Shown piece by piece: positions 30,583 to 40,823 of a DNA stretch of 64,000 nt. The notes beneath the pieces were generated by a model. It was not told the DNA's origin and ran no database searches. It saw only the letters and a list, made by a program, of their open reading frames with translations. The stretch's first letter is position 1, and each line of letters begins with the position of its first letter. The translations under genes and the position numbers were made by a program. This DNA comes from Prasinococcaceae sp. CCMP 1430 (lineage: Eukaryota; Prasinodermophyta; Palmophyllophyceae; Prasinococcales; Prasinococcaceae), in NCBI GenBank assembly GCA_013416795.1, contig RQSC01000518.1, positions 162,533-226,532 on the forward strand, read 5' to 3'.

Positions 30583-32974
30583 TTACTCGATGCCGAAACC
30601 GCACGCCTCGGCATTGAGAGCGATCAGCACGTACTTCTTGAGGTCCTCCTTGGAGGAATACAGCGGTAGCTCCAACCGGTTGAAGCACGTGTGCGCGCGC
30701 GGTAGCAGACCGGTCGTGCACCCCTCGATGGTAAAGAGCTTGATGTTGCCGTCCGAGCCCTGCAGCGCCTTGAAGCCCTGCACGGGCACCCGGCTCGTGC
30801 CCGTGGCGAACTGCAGCAGCCGCGCGCGCTGCTCGGCGTTCATTTCGTTCTCGACGACCTCCCAGAACCACCGGATGTTCCGGTGGTTGTTCTTCTTGCC
30901 CTCGTACACGCCGCGATAGCGCGTGTGCGCGTGCCAGTCCGCGACATCGATGTCCGGCATGCCGCAAAGCAGCAGCTCGAGCTCGCGCGGGTCGAATACG
31001 GCCAGCAGCGGTGGCGGGATCACGTCGTAGAAGCCTCGCAAGAACCGCCCCAGTGGCCCCTCCACCGTGCTGAAGACGAGATGGCGCAGCATGAGCTCGG
31101 CGTACTCGGCGCGATTCTCGCGCGTGACGTCGACATTGCTGCCACCTGGCTTCAGCTCCTCCTCCACCTGCGCACCGAAGACCGTGCGACCCACCGTGAA
31201 GTCGAGGCAGAGCACCTCAGGGTCCTCCATTTTCATCACCTCCTCGAGCGAGTTGTAGACCGTCTGATCCACAAACTCAAGGTCCCGCTGCATGATAGGC
31301 CACGCGAGCAAATGCTTATAATAGGGCAGCACGAGGTGCGGTGCCACCAGCTGCCCGTCGAAGAGCGCCTTGCCCAGCAGACGTCCGGCAAAGTAGAAGT
31401 ACGCCGCCGCGTTTTCGTTCGCCACCTCCGCCGACGGGTTGATCTTGTACGCGAGGTTGTCCACCGCTCCGTACTCCCACAGCCCCATGTCGACGTTGAA
31501 CAGCTCTTTCGACACCAGCTCGAACCACTCGCGCGCAACGCCGCCCGCGTCTTGCGCGGGCTCGCCCGCGAACTGAAAGCGGAAGATGCGGCGCATGTCG
31601 TCGGCTCCGAGCCGCGCAAAGCACGCGAACGAGTCCTCCAAGAGGTTCGAGCGACGAACGGTGCAGCTGACGTGGCCGGCCTCCCACACGATGCGCAGGC
31701 GGCCGAGCATGCTACGGAACCAACCCACCTTTTGATCGAACGGCAGCGACGCGGCGTCCTTGAGGTCAGCCGCGGTGACATTGATCGGCGGGAAGCACGC
31801 GTCCATGGAGAAGTCCTGCGCGTCCACGAAGGAGAGCGTGAAGTCCGGCTTGACCACGCGCACGAACCCGCGCCCGCCGACGCCGCTGACGGCGATGTAC
31901 TGCAGGCGCTTCAGCAGGTCCCCCTTTTCGAGTACGCCCGCGTTCTTGACGTCCATGCCCATCGACTCAAGGCGTGCCTTGAGCTCTCGCACCGGGAGCT
32001 GACTGAGCTGCGTCGCCGACGTCGCCAGCGCCCGCACGAGATCTTTCTTCTCGATGCAGTTGCGCCCCGTCTCGATCTTCAGCAGCGACAACCGGTGCTT
32101 CAGCTCCTTCACGGGCAGCTCGTTGAGCGTCGACTCAAGGTCGACAGCGGCCTCGGCCTCGGCCTTGTTGTCTTCCTCGTGCTGGCGCATTGCCGCTTGG
32201 TCGTCCTTCGAAAGCACGCGCACCCAGCGCAGCCTGTTGTCCGACGGCCCGACGCGGCGCACCCAGCGCTCGTTGTTCGACGGACTGCTGTCCCACTGAA
32301 GCGCCTCGCCGTGGTTGCGTCTCCGGCCAGGCTCGGGCCCGGGCACGGCCAGGATAGCGTAGCAGTTGAAGCACTGGAACCGCGGCGCATTCGGCGGTAC
32401 CATGAGAAGTGCTTGGCAGCGCGGGCACTGTTGGCACCCCACGCAGGGCGGGCCAGTGGCGGGGAGGGCAGAGATGGGAAGAGGAGGGGGATGCGGTGGT
32501 GTGGGAGGTTAGAGCGGGGGAGCATTCAGCGCGGGTGCGCAAGAGCGTTGGCGGCACGCGAGCAATTGCATGCCTGTGATCACGAGTCGCACGCATTTGT
32601 TTGCGTTCGAGCGCTCCATCCCCGTAACGCGTCCGCATGCCCCCGGCCATGCGCGATTGGCGCGCTTGCGTGCGTGCGATCACACGCACCATAACCGTCC
32701 TGTTCGTCGGCGGCTGCTGCACCTGGGGCGTTGGCCCGCCCGGCATGCTCGGGTAGCTGTGCATCATGTGTTGCGCGCGCCCGCCGCCCCCGGCGACGCT
32801 GTAGTGTGCGTGCGGCGAGGACTGCGATCGGTGCGGAGCGGGTGGGCGCTGCTGCGGGGTGTTTTGCTGATGCTGGAGCGACGACGGACCCGCCGCCGCC
32901 GCCCATGATTGGCGCCGCTGCACCGATGCCCTCGACGACGATGACGACGACGGCGTCGACTGCGAGGAGCCCAT
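30583..32974 (-). CDS. HECT E3 ubiquitin ligase with LSD1-like zinc finger and paired SAP-like motifs
   Basis: Two exons: 32974-32690 and 32427-30583, with a 262-nt intron (donor GTGCGT, acceptor CAACAG), giving 709 residues. The protein starts MGSSQS, a good N-myristoylation context, then a Ser/Gln/Pro-rich segment. Exon 2 opens with CPRCQALLMVPPNAPRFQC FNC, which resembles the LSD1-type zinc finger. Two SAP/ARMET-like helical repeats follow (LNELPVKELKHRL, LSQLPVRELKARL). The C-terminal ~350 residues are a HECT domain ending with the catalytic Cys in HTCFNRLELP and an acidic-aromatic tail, FGIE. HECT enzymes carry ubiquitin on that Cys. No WW or C2 domain was seen. The exon boundary is inferred from the donor match. 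Confidence 0.88.
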
Positions 32975-33940
32975 GGCTGCGCGCCGCCGCAGCCACGCCC
33001 TCCTCGGCCCCCTTTTTCCCGCCCTGGCGGCGCGCGCAGCGGGGCCTGCTCGGCTCTTTCTCTCTCTACCTCTCGCCCTTGCCCCTTGCCCCTTGCCCCC
33101 CCCCCTCTCCCAAACACACACGCGCGCGCGCGCGCGCGCGCGCCTCACCCCCCCGCCCCCTTTTTCAGATTCTCGCCCGCCCCCTCCCCTCGTAGGCAGG
33201 CGCGCGACGGGCGCCCCCGCCCCCCGCGCCCGCCCCTGCGCGCCACACGCGCAGCACGCGCAGTGGCACTCGCGAGGACGCGCGGCCCTCTCGACCTCCT
33301 CGCGCCACCTGGGGACGACAAAAAAACAAAAACAGAACCACGCACGTCCACAACAAACAACGGGAAAAGAACGCTCAGGGGGGCGCCTGACGACATGCGC
33401 GGCGGGCCGGGCGCCGCGCGGCCTTTTCGGAACGCGCAGCGAAATCGCGTGGCACGCGCGCGCGCGAAAAAAAAAGGCGATGAGCGAGCGCGCGGCGTGG
33501 CGGTGGGCGGCGGTGGCGTCGCGTCGGGGCATCGGCGGCCAAAAAAAAAAAAAAAAGTTGTTTGCGTTTGTGTGGGTGATTAGGGGAAAACTGGGAGGGC
33601 CCGAGGGGGGGGCGAGGCGATGGATGGCAGCGGCGACGCCCGCTGAGCGCGCGGCGCGTGCAGGGGGATGTGCTGGAACGAATCCCGCCCGACGTTGCTC
33701 GCGCCAACCANCACCACCTCTGCGTACTCGGTTTGCAGGTGCGACACGCGCTCGTCGCACGCGGCCACGCAGCCACAACGCGCCGCGCGGGCGCTGGAGG
33801 GCGCGCCGAGGGCGGGCCGGGGCGGGAGGGTGAGCGAGGAGTCTCGGCAGAAAGCCTGTGTGTGTGCGCGCGCGCGTGTGTGTAGGTGCGGGAGTGGGGG
33901 GGGCGGCGATCGCGTGCGCGCGCACCGCAGCAGCGGCCCG
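32975..33940. promoter_or_regulatory. Divergent region between HECT ligase and PAP2 genes
   Basis: It includes pyrimidine-rich tracts, (GC/AC)n at 33,115-33,143, a run of about 16 A at 33,541-33,556, and one ambiguous base at 33,711. Around 33,600-33,770 the minus strand has a protein-like frame (DERVSHLQTEYAEVV, then GASNVGRDSFQHIPL) that might be an exon of an extra gene. Confidence 0.35.
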
Positions 33941-34687
33941 ATGATTGCGATGTCGGCGGCGCAGGCGCAGATGAGCGACACACGCGCGGCGATGGGCCTG
34001 CTCCACAGGCTGGGCAATCTCGACAAGACCCTCAGCGCGCGGCTCTTCCTCAATGCGCAGCCTGGCACGGCGGTGTACCGTGCTCTGCGGCTCGTCGAGC
34101 TCCTCGGCAACGGCTGGATCTGGCTGCCGCTGCCCGTGCTGGTGGTGCTGCTCACGCCCAAGGTGGCGATGAAGCACCGCTCGCTGCTGCTTTCGCTGGC
34201 CATCGGCTTCGTGTTTGACCTCGCGTGCATGGGCGTGCTCAAAGCCATCTTTCGCCGACCACGCCCGAAATACAACGCGGCCGATGGCCTGCAGCTGCTC
34301 AGCGACAAGTACAGCTTCCCGAGCGGGCACTCCAGCCGCGTGTTCCTTATCTTCGCGCTGGCGGTGGTGCACGAGGGGCGCGCGCTGGGGCTGTCAGGCG
34401 GCTTCCTGGTGTTCTTGTGGGCGTGCATGACAGCGGTGTGCAGGGTGATGCAGGGGCGGCACTACGTCGGCGACATCTTCGTCGGTGCGCTCTGCGGCCT
34501 TCTTGAGGCGGCGGCTGTCATGTACGCGCCGGCGACGGTGCAGCGCGCGCTGGAGCAGCCGCTCACGCAACGGCTGGGGACCGCCGCCGCCAACACGGTG
34601 GCCACGGGAGCCGCGGCGGGTGCGGCGGGAGGCTCGCGATTGAGCAGGCGATTGATGCGGGCCGTTGTCGACCCCCGTGCGGACTGA
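33941..34687 (+). CDS. PAP2-family phosphatase (PLPP6-like)
   Basis: The ATG at 33941 opens a 248-residue integral membrane phosphatase with about five hydrophobic helices. The three PAP2 signature motifs are present in order: KAIFRRPRP, PSGHSSR and, near the C-terminal helices, CRVMQGRHYVGD, whose His is the phospho-acceptor in the family. Length and motif spacing resemble PLPP6/presqualene or polyisoprenoid diphosphate phosphatases of the ER. The enzyme should dephosphorylate a lipid diphosphate or phosphate. The tail is Ala-rich and ends with basic residues. Upstream sequence in the same frame contains an ambiguous base and is not counted. Confidence 0.85.
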   Translation: MIAMSAAQAQMSDTRAAMGLLHRLGNLDKTLSARLFLNAQPGTAVYRALRLVELLGNGWIWLPLPVLVVLLTPKVAMKHRSLLLSLAIGFVFDLACMGVLKAIFRRPRPKYNAADGLQLLSDKYSFPSGHSSRVFLIFALAVVHEGRALGLSGGFLVFLWACMTAVCRVMQGRHYVGDIFVGALCGLLEAAAVMYAPATVQRALEQPLTQRLGTAAANTVATGAAAGAAGGSRLSRRLMRAVVDPRAD

Positions 34688-34907
34688 CGGGCGGCGAGGC
34701 AGCGGCGCTCCACGCTCCACTTAATAATAATTATCCGTGTCCACGGCGGCACCCCGGTGTGGCGGGAGTGACGCGGCCACAGAGCGTGCGCACACGCTGC
34801 GCGCGCTCGGCCCATCTTCATGGAGCGTTGGAGCGCGTATACTTACAGGGAATGGAAACAAGAACGGGCCCCGAGGGCGAGCTCGATCGAGCGCCAGCAC
34901 GAGCGTC

Positions 34908-35895
34908 TCAGTCCCTGTGCTCGGCCGCGAGCATTTGGCTGACGCGCCTGAGACCCTGCGACGCCAGCGCAGTGCCCGGCGCGCGCTCCACTGCAGCCTT
35001 GAAGTCGTCGCGCGCGCCGGCAATCTCGCCGAGCGTCTCGCGCGCGAGCCCACGGCGCATGTACGCCTTGACGCTCTCGGGATCGAGCTCGAGCGCAGCC
35101 GTGCAGTCCACCTTGGGAGCGCGGCAGCAATGTCAGCAGCGCGCCGTGGTCGCAGGCGATGGGGCGCGCACATGAAGGTTCTCAAAGAGTAGCATCTGCG
35201 CGGCAACGCACCACCACCAGGTCATGTAGCGCCTGCTGCCTGTAGGCCTCCGCTCGGTTGGTGAGCAAGGTCGCCTTGATGGCGGCGTCAGCGGCGTCGC
35301 AGGACTTGAGCAGGTCCATCGCATACGTGTACCACTTCGAGGCCTCCTCGTATTGCCCGACCTTATACGCTGCGTTGCCCATAGCCTTTGCGTCGGCAGC
35401 GGTCTTCGGGAGCGCTTCTGCCGCGGCGCTCGTGCGCTCGAGCCCCTCGCGCAATTGCGCGTTGGTTGGGTCCGCCTGCGGCAGCGTTTCCAAGCGAGAG
35501 CGCCGCGCAGCGCGCGTCAGCTCAGCCGTCGACGGGCGTGGCGCGACGTTCACGCACGCCTCGCGCGAACATGCGGCGTACGACTCAAGGTTCACCTTCA
35601 GTCCCAACTCGAAGGCCTCAACCGCCGCGGGCAACCTCTCGAGTTTCTCGAGGCACAGCCCGAGGCGATACCACCCCTTCACCCACTTTTCGTCGATGCC
35701 CACCGACGTCTTGGCGTCATCGGCGGCCTCAGAGTACTTGCCCGCGGCGTACAGCGCGGCCGCACGGTTGGTGTAGATCGACGCGACGCTAGGGTCCGCC
35801 TCGATCGCGCGAGTGTACCACTCGGTCGCCTGCGCGTACTGCTTGCGCATGTAGTGCGCATTGCCGCGCTCCTTCAGCTCGCGCGCCGAGCTCAT
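34908..35895 (-). CDS. TPR protein (Sti1/TTC-like co-chaperone type)
   Basis: Two exons: 35895-35212 and 35111-34908, with a 100-nt intron (donor GTGCGT, acceptor CCAAG), giving 295 residues. The first TPR block (KERGNAHYMRKQYAQATEWY, then YTNRAAALYAAGKYSEA, then KGWYRLGLCLEKLE) has the carboxylate-clamp-like pattern of Hsp70/Hsp90 co-chaperones. A Ser/Ala linker leads to a second block (AKAMGNAAYKVGQYEEAS, LLTNRAEAYRQ) that is completed by exon 2 (DCTAALELDPESVKAYMRRG). It probably binds chaperone C-termini in the cytosol. I cannot assign an exact orthologue. Confidence 0.8.
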
Positions 35896-36326
35896 CGCCC
35901 CTCAGTCGGATCACCTCCCAGCTAGCGCCGCGGGGCGCGCGCGGCCCCTCACGTGGACACCGGGCCGGCCGCTCAGGGGAGTGCAGCCGAGATCCGAGCC
36001 GTGCCCGGATTCGGCCAGCGGGCTGGGGGCCGGGGGCCAAGGGTGAGGAGATGGGGGAGGGCACATGCGCCGTGCGCTCTGTGCCGCACCAGCCGCCCGC
36101 GCCCGCGCTCGTAACGGCCGGCGGCGGTGATAAAACGTAGGGTCTGAAAATCCAAGAAGTGATTTGCTGTGCGTTTGGTTCGGGTTCAATCGCATTACCC
36201 TAAAACATCGCCGGTGGATCATACTGTACATGTAAAGTGATGCGTGAGTGCGCGCGAAGTGCCACTCCGCGCGCCCTGTGTGTGTTCGGTGGGTGGGGGT
36301 AGCTGGGGGGGAGGACGTGCTCAAGG
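35896..36326. promoter_or_regulatory. Divergent promoter, TPR gene and SETD6-like gene
   Basis: An AT-rich island at 36,130-36,245 in GC-rich flanks contains AAAACGTAGGGTCTG and CATTACCCTAAAACATC, two opposite-facing telo-box-like words about 55 bp apart. This layout suits two divergent starts. Confidence 0.45.
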
Positions 36327-37808
36327 GTGCGATGGGCATCGAGGACAGGGGCGGGCGCAGAACGTGCGTTTGGCGCATGGCTCGAGCGCGCGGGCGCGCG
36401 CGGCCACTGGGAGGTCGGCCGCGGCGCCAACGGCCGCGGCGCGTTCGCCACCAAGGCGCTGCGCCGCGATGAGGTGTGCATTGAGGTACCAGATGCGCTG
36501 GTGTTGACGGCCGAGGCCTCAGTGGCGGGCGGCGCGCTCGCGCGCGCCGGCATTGACGAGGGCGCGGACAACCGGCGCACGGACGCGCACGCGCTCGTGC
36601 TCGCGCTCATGGCGGAGCGGTGTGCGGGCGAGGCGAGCCGATGGGCGCCATACATTGCCATGCTGCCCGCGTGCGTCGATCATATGCCGCATGAGTGGCC
36701 CGCGGAAGATCTCAGGCTGCTCGAGGGCACGTCGACGATGCGCGGCCTCCGCGGCGCCGTCGCGCCCGGTGCGGGCGGCCAGTTGCCGTCCCGGGTTGGC
36801 GACGGCTTCGACACCTTCTGCGTGCCGTTCGCGGCAAAGCACGGGGCCAGCTTCGGCTTCCCCGCGGAGCGAGACGAGCTGTACGATCTCTTTTCGTGGG
36901 CAACTGGCGTGGTTGCCTCGTACTCGTTCTCGCTGGGCGACAAACACGAGAGCATGGTGCCCGTGTGGGACATGCTCAACCACGTCAGCGGTGCGGCGAA
37001 CGTGCGTCTCAACCACGACGCCGCGCGCGGCGTGCTGCAAATGCTCGCCACTCGTGAAATCGCGAAAGGGGAAGAGTTGGTCAACTCGTTCGGTGAGCTG
37101 CCGAACGGCGAGCTGCTGCGCAGGTATGGATTCGTCGAGGAGCCCCTGCCCGCCAGCGGGGGCGGCGGCCGTGTAAGCAGGCATCCGCACGAGCGCGCGC
37201 TGCTGCGCTCCAAGGCCGTGGTGAAAGCGGCGGCGCAGCTGGCGTCCTGGCAGAACAAACGTGAGGGCACGCGCAGGCGAAGACTGGTCGTGCGGCGGGG
37301 TCTCTTCAGACCATACTTTGAGGTGCGCCAGGCGCCTGGCGGTGCCGGTGGCGTCGAGCCCGAGCCCGCGCTAGCGGCCTTCCTGTATCTCCTGCTGTGC
37401 AGCCCGACCGAATTCGAGCGCATCGCACGCGGCGGCGCCGAGGGCGCGCGTGGCAAGACCTCGGAGGCGGGAACGTGGCATGCTGTGGCTGTGGCATTGG
37501 CGGGTGCGTGTGCACGTGAGGTGGAGGCACTGACTGACCTCGACCAGGGCTTCGATCCTATCAACGACAGGCAGAGAGCGGCGTCAGTTGTCGTCCGCGC
37601 AGAGCGTGGCTGCCTGTTGGAGCTCGCGCACGCGTGCGAGGCTGGCGAGGCTGCCGCCAGGCTCCAAGCGCGAGGGTGGTGCGCACGTCGCGCTCGCAAC
37701 TTTCTGAGCTTCCGCAGGTGGGCGCTCGTGCGCAACCCCGGCGGCGAGGGCATGAAGCTTGTCCACAGGACTGATGCCGTGCGGCATCTGCGGGCCTTTC
37801 TCAAGTGA
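36327..37808 (+). CDS. SET-domain lysine methyltransferase, SETD6/Rubisco-LSMT type
   Basis: The protein is about 490 residues. The SET core runs from GRGAFATKAL through the inserted iSET region to VPVWDMLNHVSGAANVRL and ELVNSFGELPNGELLRRYGF, the last giving the NxxG and catalytic-Tyr part of the fold. The C-terminal helical substrate-binding domain follows, as in SETD6 and plastid Rubisco large-subunit methyltransferases. It transfers methyl groups from S-adenosylmethionine to a protein lysine. The frame begins at a GTG; the true start is likely an upstream exon, since GGGTGCGATG at 36,326 looks like the donors used here and GCGCAG at 36,356-36,361 could be its acceptor. Confidence 0.85.
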   Translation: MRWASRTGAGAERAFGAWLERAGARGHWEVGRGANGRGAFATKALRRDEVCIEVPDALVLTAEASVAGGALARAGIDEGADNRRTDAHALVLALMAERCAGEASRWAPYIAMLPACVDHMPHEWPAEDLRLLEGTSTMRGLRGAVAPGAGGQLPSRVGDGFDTFCVPFAAKHGASFGFPAERDELYDLFSWATGVVASYSFSLGDKHESMVPVWDMLNHVSGAANVRLNHDAARGVLQMLATREIAKGEELVNSFGELPNGELLRRYGFVEEPLPASGGGGRVSRHPHERALLRSKAVVKAAAQLASWQNKREGTRRRRLVVRRGLFRPYFEVRQAPGGAGGVEPEPALAAFLYLLLCSPTEFERIARGGAEGARGKTSEAGTWHAVAVALAGACAREVEALTDLDQGFDPINDRQRAASVVVRAERGCLLELAHACEAGEAAARLQARGWCARRARNFLSFRRWALVRNPGGEGMKLVHRTDAVRHLRAFLK

Positions 37809-38029
37809 CTTGTCTGTGGCGCGCGCCGGCGCGCGCCTTTGCGCTCGCGCAGCGACACACGCGAGCGCTTGTGCTGCCACCCGCGCGAGCATCGACCTGC
37901 GCACGCTCTCTCCTAATATGATGCTCATCTGAGCGCTACGATAAACGGCACCGACCACACAGCGGCGCTTCGCGATGAGCGCACCGCGTGCTAGAGTACG
38001 GGCGTTGCCGCGCCTCCGAATTACAGGTT

Positions 38030-40415
38030 TTAGAGGACCGAGCTCCATGGCCCCTCGATGATCTCCTCAGTGGGCTCGCCGACGGGCTCCTCCATCGTAA
38101 TGGTCTCCACGGTGGTCGACAGCTCCTCGTCCGAGTCGTAGCCGCCGCGCAGCTCCATGCGCCGCGCCTTGGTCTGGGCCTTCTCCGCCTTGCGCTCGTC
38201 GAGAACCGCGTAATACTTGCGCATGAGCTCCACGCGGTCCTCCATGAGCTCCTGGTCCTGGCCGCGCTTGATGAGCTCGTCCTCCTCATCGTAGCGCTTG
38301 GCGTTGGCCTTGGCGAGCTTGTTGACCTTCTTCTCCTCCTCGGCGGGCAGCACCGAGGGCGGGCGCGGGCGCCACAGGAATTGGAAGAAGCGGTCCTTCT
38401 GCACCTTGTACAGCTGCTGGCCGGAGAAGCTCCACATAATGAGGCCGTTCTCCATCTGGTGCACGCTGGTAACCGAGGTCGCCACGAAGCGGCCGGTGGG
38501 GTCCCAGTCGATGTCCGTGCACATGAAGTGCTCGCCGGTCGCCATGGTGTCGAGCGTATCGGCGTCGAAGAACTCGAGCTGGCCGTTGAGGCCCTTGAGG
38601 CCCGCGATGACGAGGTGCCTCCCCGCGGGCGACCAGAAGAGCGCGTTGGCCTGCTTGTTGGGGAAGGTGCCCTTCTTGACGATCTTGGGCTGGCCCTTCT
38701 CGTCGCGCATCGAGTAGATCGACACAGAGGGGCGCGCGCCGTCGCCGTGGATGACGGCGAAGCGGTGGCCCTTGGGCTCCCACGCGAAGTCGAGCACCTT
38801 GTCAGTCTTGTTCTCCGGCGTGAGCACCTCGACGGGAACGTCACGCTCGCCGGTGCGGAACAGCTCGAAGCCGGTGAACAGGGTCTTCTTCGACTTGGTG
38901 TGGCGGGTGACCACGGCCGCGAAGTACTCACCCTGCGGATGCCAGAACATTCGCAGGTCCGACACCATGAAGAGGTTCTTCGAGCGCACGTCCTTTCGGG
39001 TGGTCACGTCGAGGATGGCCACGCGCGCCGGGGTGTTGCCGTTGCCGCTTTCCTCCAGGAACATCGACATCCAGGGCTTCTTCGGCGACCAGAGGAACTC
39101 CTTGAGGCCCTCGAGCTTGAACGACTTCTTGCCCACGAGCCCCATAGACGGCGCCTCGTAGCAGCTGATCACGTCCTTGCCCATGCGCGCGAAGTACTTG
39201 TCCTGCGCGCCCTCCTCTGTGCCCGCCCACTGGAAGAGCGGCCAGCTGATCTGGCCGTTCTCAGAGCCAGAGAACTCGGCGACTGTGCCCTCGAACGTGC
39301 GCATCTTGCGCCCCGACGCCGTGTCCCACACGTTGAGCAGCACGGACGGACTGTCGCCCGCCTTCTTCGCATCGTGGCTGCTGTAGGTAACGATGTAGCC
39401 CTCGTTGGGCGAGAAGTCGATGAGGCGCACGCCCGGGTGGTTGAAGCGAGTCACGCGCTGGAACGGCACGTGGCGGCCGCCCGGCCAGCCCCACAGCGCC
39501 GCGCCCTGCCGATGCATGGTCGCGAGGAAGTAGCCGTGCGAACTCCACTGCACGAACGACTCGGTCCAGAACTCGCGCGAGAACACGGCGTCCATCTTGC
39601 CCTGCTTGTGGTCGTTCCACCCGATCTCCGTCATGTCCTGGTACCGAATGGCGAACTGGTCGCGCGCGCGGTCGTCGATGAGCCAGGCGTGCAGCGTCTC
39701 CATCGGGTTGAACGACTTCTGAGCGGGAGCCTGATACTCGTCGGGCACGCCCATGAAGTGCGCGAACGCCGACATCGGCACCACGCGGAAGGTGTGCGCC
39801 TTGTCAAGCTTGTAGCCATCCGTCTGCTGCACCGCGACCTTCGCCTCGTCGGGGGTGGTGAACTCGATGAAGCAGTAGCCCTTCGTCGATCCGGTCTCGC
39901 TGTCCTTCGGCATCACCAGGTCGCGGATGGTGCCCACCTGCGAGAAAATCTTGCGCAGCACATTGCACAGCTGTTGGGCGCGCGAGGGGCGGCGGCGACG
40001 GCGAGGCAGGGCATCGCAGGCGGGCGGAAGCGATGCGGAGCGCGGATCGAGTCAGCGCGAGAGCGCGAGAAGCGCGGCCCGATCTCTCTCTCTCCCCCGG
40101 CGGCCACCGGCTCGTGCGCGCGGCGCGTCCTCGGCGCAGCGGCGCGACGCGCCGAGCGCCTGCGCGTACTTTGTCATACTTGGTCTCCGGAATTGCCGGC
40201 ACATTGTCCACACAGATCACGCTGTCGAGTCCCTGCTCCTCCTCGATGTCCTCCTCCTCGTCGGCGCCGTCGTCGCTCGCGTAGCCGTAGTCCTCGCCTG
40301 GCTCGAGGTGCAGGAGGTCGACGTCGAACGAGCCGTCCTCGAGCTGCAGCTGCTTGAGCACCTCACGCGGGTCCTTGCCCGCCGCGGGCACGCTTCCCAC
40401 CGCAGCGTCCGCCAT
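38030..40415 (-). CDS. EIF3B: Translation initiation factor eIF3 subunit b
   Basis: Two exons: 40415-40170 and 39970-38030, with a 199-nt intron (donor GTACGC, the only exception to GTGCG/GTGCC here; acceptor CAACAG), giving 728 residues. The acidic N-terminus (DDGADEEEDIEEEQG) leads into a non-canonical RRM split by the intron: DSVICVDNVP, then GYCFIEFTTPDEAKVAV. A beta-propeller of WD-type blades follows (WGWPGGRHVPFQRV, FSPNEGYIVTYSS, FWHPQGEYFAAVV, DWDPTGRFVATSV) with the eIF3b ending WSFSGQQLYKVQKDRFFQFL. The charged C-terminal helix would bind eIF3i/g. It is a core scaffold of eIF3 on the 40S subunit. The 3' end faces SETD6. Confidence 0.97.
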
Positions 40416-40823
40416 GGCTCGCCGCGGGCGCCACCGCCCCCCGCGCGCGCTGTGCCCCAGAGCCCACCCACCCACCCTCACCCACCTTACAAACACACAC
40501 ACACACGTGGCCTTCCTCCCCCGCCTTCCCTGCGGGCAGTCGCGCGCGCGTTCGCGCGATCGCAGCGCGGCCGCGGCCGCCGACCCGCTGCCCGCTGCGC
40601 GCTGCAGCGCAGGGCTCGAGGTGCAGCCAGGCTGACGCGCGCGACGCACGCCCACGCGCGCGCACACATGGCACATGTGCGTGCGCGCCCATGCTCGTGC
40701 CCACGAACCCGGACGGCATCTCGCACGTGCCAGACCAGCACACATCCCCGCCCGCCCACCCCTTTGCACACGCGCGCGCGCTCGCGCGCTCATACGCCAC
40801 AGGCCCCGCCCCGGCCCGCGGCG
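40416..40823. promoter_or_regulatory. Divergent promoter, eIF3b and ANTH adaptor genes
   Basis: This 408-bp GC-rich interval holds a short (AC)n at 40,492-40,505 and CACATGGCACATGTGC words. It has no strong AT island and no gene. Confidence 0.4.

Noticed and set aside
28838-30967. 709-residue minus-strand frame antisense to DAHP synthase
   Set aside because: Shadow frame produced by GC-rich codons; composition is His/Arg/Leu-rich with no motif, while the plus strand is a clear enzyme.
37988-40357. 789-residue plus-strand frame antisense to eIF3b
   Set aside because: Same GC-driven shadow effect; eIF3b is unmistakable on the minus strand.
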